64,000 bases of DNA, taken from the NCBI GenBank assembly GCA_964404505.1, contig CAYOKH010000003.1:1-64000 (forward strand), in the 5' to 3' direction. Source of the stretch: DAOMNN01 sp964404505. GTDB taxonomy: Bacteria > Pseudomonadota > Gammaproteobacteria > Burkholderiales > Rhodocyclaceae. A model generated the notes under the pieces. That model searched no databases and was not told where the DNA came from. It saw only the letters and a list, made by a program, of their open reading frames with translations. Made by a program: the position numbers and the translations under genes. Below are positions 61,793 to 64,000 of this stretch, piece by piece. How positions within the stretch are numbered: the first letter of the stretch is position 1; each line of letters begins with the position of its first letter.

Positions 61793-64000
61793 TTTCCGGT
61801 TGTCTGCCGGGCTGCATGCCGAGGACGTTTCGGACCGGATTCGACCCTGTTCGCTTCGGCCCGGTATCTGTTGGTGCACATTGCCAGCGCGTCGGAGGGG
61901 CTCAGTGGGCGGCTGAAGAGGTAGCCCTGCGCTTCATCGCAGTTCTGCTCACGAAGAAACGCGAGCTGCGCTTCGGTCTCGACGCCTTCCGCAAGCGTGC
62001 GCAATGCGAGTGATTGCGCCATGCGTATTATGCTCCTGACGATGGTGCGATCGTCCTCGTCAACCGGGATGTCCTTTACGAAAGAGCCGTCGATCTTTAG
62101 CTTGTCGACGCGGAAGCGCTTTAGATACGACAGACTGGAGTAACCGGTGCCGAAGTCGTCGATTGCGAGCTTGACCCCGATGCGCTTGAGATCGCTGATG
62201 ACCTCGAGCACGCTTGACGTGTCCTTCAGCAGGGTCGATTCGGTCAACTCGATCTCGAGTTGCGCCGGGTCTATTCCATGCTCGCGCGTCGCGCGATCGA
62301 CCGCATCGGCCAAGTCGGTCCGGAACAACTGTACCCCCGATACGTTAAGCGCCATCTGAAGCCGCACCCCGTCATCCTGCCATGCCCGTGCCTGGCGGCA
62401 AACCTGGTCGAGAACCCATTGCCCGATCGGTATGATGAGCCCGCTCTCCTCCGCTGCCGGAATGAAGCGGGCGGGTGCGACGCTCCCAAGCCCCTCCGGG
62501 TGCCAGCGCAGGAGGGCCTCCACGCCGAAGTGGCACCCGGAGCGAAGATGGACCTGCGGTTGATAGACAAGGCTCAGCTCGTTTCCGGCAAGCGCCCGCC
62601 GCAGACGGCTGTGTATGACCAGCCGCTCGGCACTGTCAATATTCAGGCCCTCGGTAAAGAACTGATAGCCGCTTCGTCCGCCCTGCTTCGCCGCATACAT
62701 CGCCATGTCGGCCTTCTGCATCAGGATGTCGAAATCGGTTCCGTCGTCCGGATACAGAGCGATTCCGATCGAGAACGAGGTGCCAAGCTGCTGGTCGCCT
62801 ATCGAGAACGGTTCATCCAGGCTGACGAGCAACTTCTCCGCAACGGCTGCGACCGCAGCGGTGGAATTGACGTCCGAGAGCAGAAGGACGAATTCGTCCC
62901 CGCCCTGGCGGCTGATCGTATCGCAATCGCGCAGGTCTCGCTCGAGGCGCCTTACCACCGCAACGAGCAGGTCGTCGCCGGTTCGGTGTCCGAGAGAATC
63001 GTTGATGTGCTTGAAGTGGTCCAGATCGAGAAACATCATGGCCACACGCTCACCGGTCCGTCGCGCATGAAGCGTCGCGTGCTCGAAACGGTCGCGCAGG
63101 AGGAGCCGATTGGGCAGGCCTGTCAGCGTGTCGTGGTGCGCCAGAAACTGAACCTGCTCCTCCGCCGCCCTGCGCGCGCTTATGTCCGAAAAGCCGGCAA
63201 CGTAGCTTGCCACGGCGTTGTCCGCATCGCGTACCACGGTGATGCTGAGCCACTTCGGGTAGATGCTGCCATCCTTGCGACGCTCCCAGAGCTCGCCTTG
63301 CCAGTGGTCCGTTGCCATGAGTTCCTGCCACATCCCGCGGTAGAACTCCGGAGGGTGACGCCCGGAGTTGAGCAGGCTCGGATCCCGGCCGATCACTTCC
63401 TTCGGCGCATACCCGGTCAAATTGGTAAAGGCGCGATTGACACTGACGATGCGGTTGTCGCGATCGGTCACCATCAGTGCTTCGAGGCTGTTGTCGAACA
63501 CCGTGGCTGCCAGCCTGAGTTGCTCTTCCCCCTGTTTCCTGAGCGTGATGTCGGAAAACACCCAGATCGACCCTTCCTCGGGTTCGTCGCGGCTCATCAG
63601 TCGTCCGGAGCGCAGACACCAGATTGGGGTGCCGTCGCGGCGTCGCATCAAGGCCTCCTGCTCCACCAGGCCTTTCTGATGCAATTCGGCGTTGATGAGC
63701 TCGCCGTCCCGCTTCCAGCTGTCATCCAGACCCGGATAGAGTACGCGCGATGTCTGCCCGATCAACGCAGCCGGGTCTTCAAATCCGAACATTTCCGTCA
63801 TGCGCCGGTTGCAATTGACGATGACCCCGTTGCGCAGAAAGGCGATACCGACGTGAACGTTGTCGAGGATGAGGGTCTGCTCCGCCAAAAGCTGCTCGAG
63901 GCGTTGCTCCGTCCGTTTCCGTTCGGTGACATCGGTGTAGGAGGTCACAAAGCCGCCCCGAGGCAGTGGCGTTCCGCGCACCTCCAGCACCGTTCCATCC
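61780..64000 (-). CDS. PAS-GGDEF-EAL cyclic-di-GMP signalling protein, 5' end cut by the window
   Basis: The protein makes or breaks cyclic di-GMP. About 740 residues are visible; the start lies beyond position 64000, since the open frame continues to the edge inside a PAS domain (GFVTSYTDVTERKRTEQRLE). Two more PAS domains follow (LLAEQTLILDNVHVGIAFLR and LAATVFDNSLEALMVTDRDN), then an intact GGDEF domain (ISRQGGDEFVLLLSDVN) and an intact EAL domain (FGVEALLRWHPEGL, IDDFGTGYSSLSYLKRFRVD). Both active sites look functional, so the net activity is open. No membrane segments are seen in this part. Confidence 0.93.
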   Translation of the reverse strand, partial: DGTVLEVRGTPLPRGGFVTSYTDVTERKRTEQRLEQLLAEQTLILDNVHVGIAFLRNGVIVNCNRRMTEMFGFEDPAALIGQTSRVLYPGLDDSWKRDGELINAELHQKGLVEQEALMRRRDGTPIWCLRSGRLMSRDEPEEGSIWVFSDITLRKQGEEQLRLAATVFDNSLEALMVTDRDNRIVSVNRAFTNLTGYAPKEVIGRDPSLLNSGRHPPEFYRGMWQELMATDHWQGELWERRKDGSIYPKWLSITVVRDADNAVASYVAGFSDISARRAAEEQVQFLAHHDTLTGLPNRLLLRDRFEHATLHARRTGERVAMMFLDLDHFKHINDSLGHRTGDDLLVAVVRRLERDLRDCDTISRQGGDEFVLLLSDVNSTAAVAAVAEKLLVSLDEPFSIGDQQLGTSFSIGIALYPDDGTDFDILMQKADMAMYAAKQGGRSGYQFFTEGLNIDSAERLVIHSRLRRALAGNELSLVYQPQVHLRSGCHFGVEALLRWHPEGLGSVAPARFIPAAEESGLIIPIGQWVLDQVCRQARAWQDDGVRLQMALNVSGVQLFRTDLADAVDRATREHGIDPAQLEIELTESTLLKDTSSVLEVISDLKRIGVKLAIDDFGTGYSSLSYLKRFRVDKLKIDGSFVKDIPVDEDDRTIVRSIIRMAQSLALRTLAEGVETEAQLAFLREQNCDEAQGYLFSRPLSPSDALAMCTNRYRAEANRVESGPKRPRHAARQTTGKKPA

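Overview
The window is a GC-rich (roughly 64% by eye), densely packed bacterial chromosome segment with about 60 protein genes. No rRNA, tRNA, CRISPR array, prophage or transposase was recognised. Gene content points to a betaproteobacterium, probably Rhodocyclales-like: a lexA-imuA-imuB/dnaE2 mutagenesis cassette, smc-zipA-ligA, gloB-methyltransferase-rnhA-dnaQ, a complete isc operon with two cysteine desulfurases, and the succinylase route to lysine. This placement is inference; genus cannot be fixed from the window.

Layout. (1) 1-5931: SOS mutagenesis. lexA, imuA and imuB run leftward as one operon behind a perfect LexA box. dnaE2 (cut by the window edge) is separated from them by an M61 peptidase and a membrane protein, and has its own near-perfect LexA box lying over its start codon. 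(2) 6151-13220: housekeeping genes (bcp-type peroxiredoxin, SlyD-like FKBP, mltD, gloB, methyltransferase, rnhA, dnaQ, an FAD oxidoreductase and a spermidine-synthase-like protein). (3) 13224-15806: mutS, containing a 28-base stretch identical to the end of the Illumina P5 adapter plus an A-run. This is almost certainly an assembly artefact and it corrupts about ten conserved residues. (4) 16431-19171: a membrane-anchored AraC-type regulator, a secreted DUF6448 protein and a ceramidase-like membrane protein. (5) 19190-29122: suhB, trmJ, cysE, then iscR-iscS-like-iscS-iscU-iscA-hscB-hscA-fdx-iscX and a glutathione peroxidase. iscR has a readable sigma-70 promoter with an IscR-like site across the -10. 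(6) 29139-29441: a 303-bp transposase-free element with 15-bp perfect terminal inverted repeats; its right end supplies the stop codon of a response regulator.

(7) 29438-35400: leftward cluster of dapC, dapD, a pilU-type ATPase, dapE, prmB and the response regulator. (8) 35505-43189: smc-zipA-ligA-galU, the last three coupled by stop/start overlaps. (9) 43247-51322: typA, an MTA/MTI phosphorylase, a Tat-signal aldo/keto reductase coupled to an MFS carrier, otsA and a ROK sugar kinase. (10) 51495-57597: LysR regulator-radA, lplT, and tsaB-rimI-uracil-DNA glycosylase with a small secreted protein upstream. (11) 57871-64000: ompR-envZ, yciI-bolA-parvulin, and a PAS-GGDEF-EAL protein cut by the right edge.

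I did not find a convincing undescribed multi-gene system. The strongest observations are the adapter insertion in mutS, the split SOS mutasome with a LexA box between dnaE2's Shine-Dalgarno and start codon, the MITE-like element that ends a response-regulator gene, and the tandem desulfurases in the isc operon.
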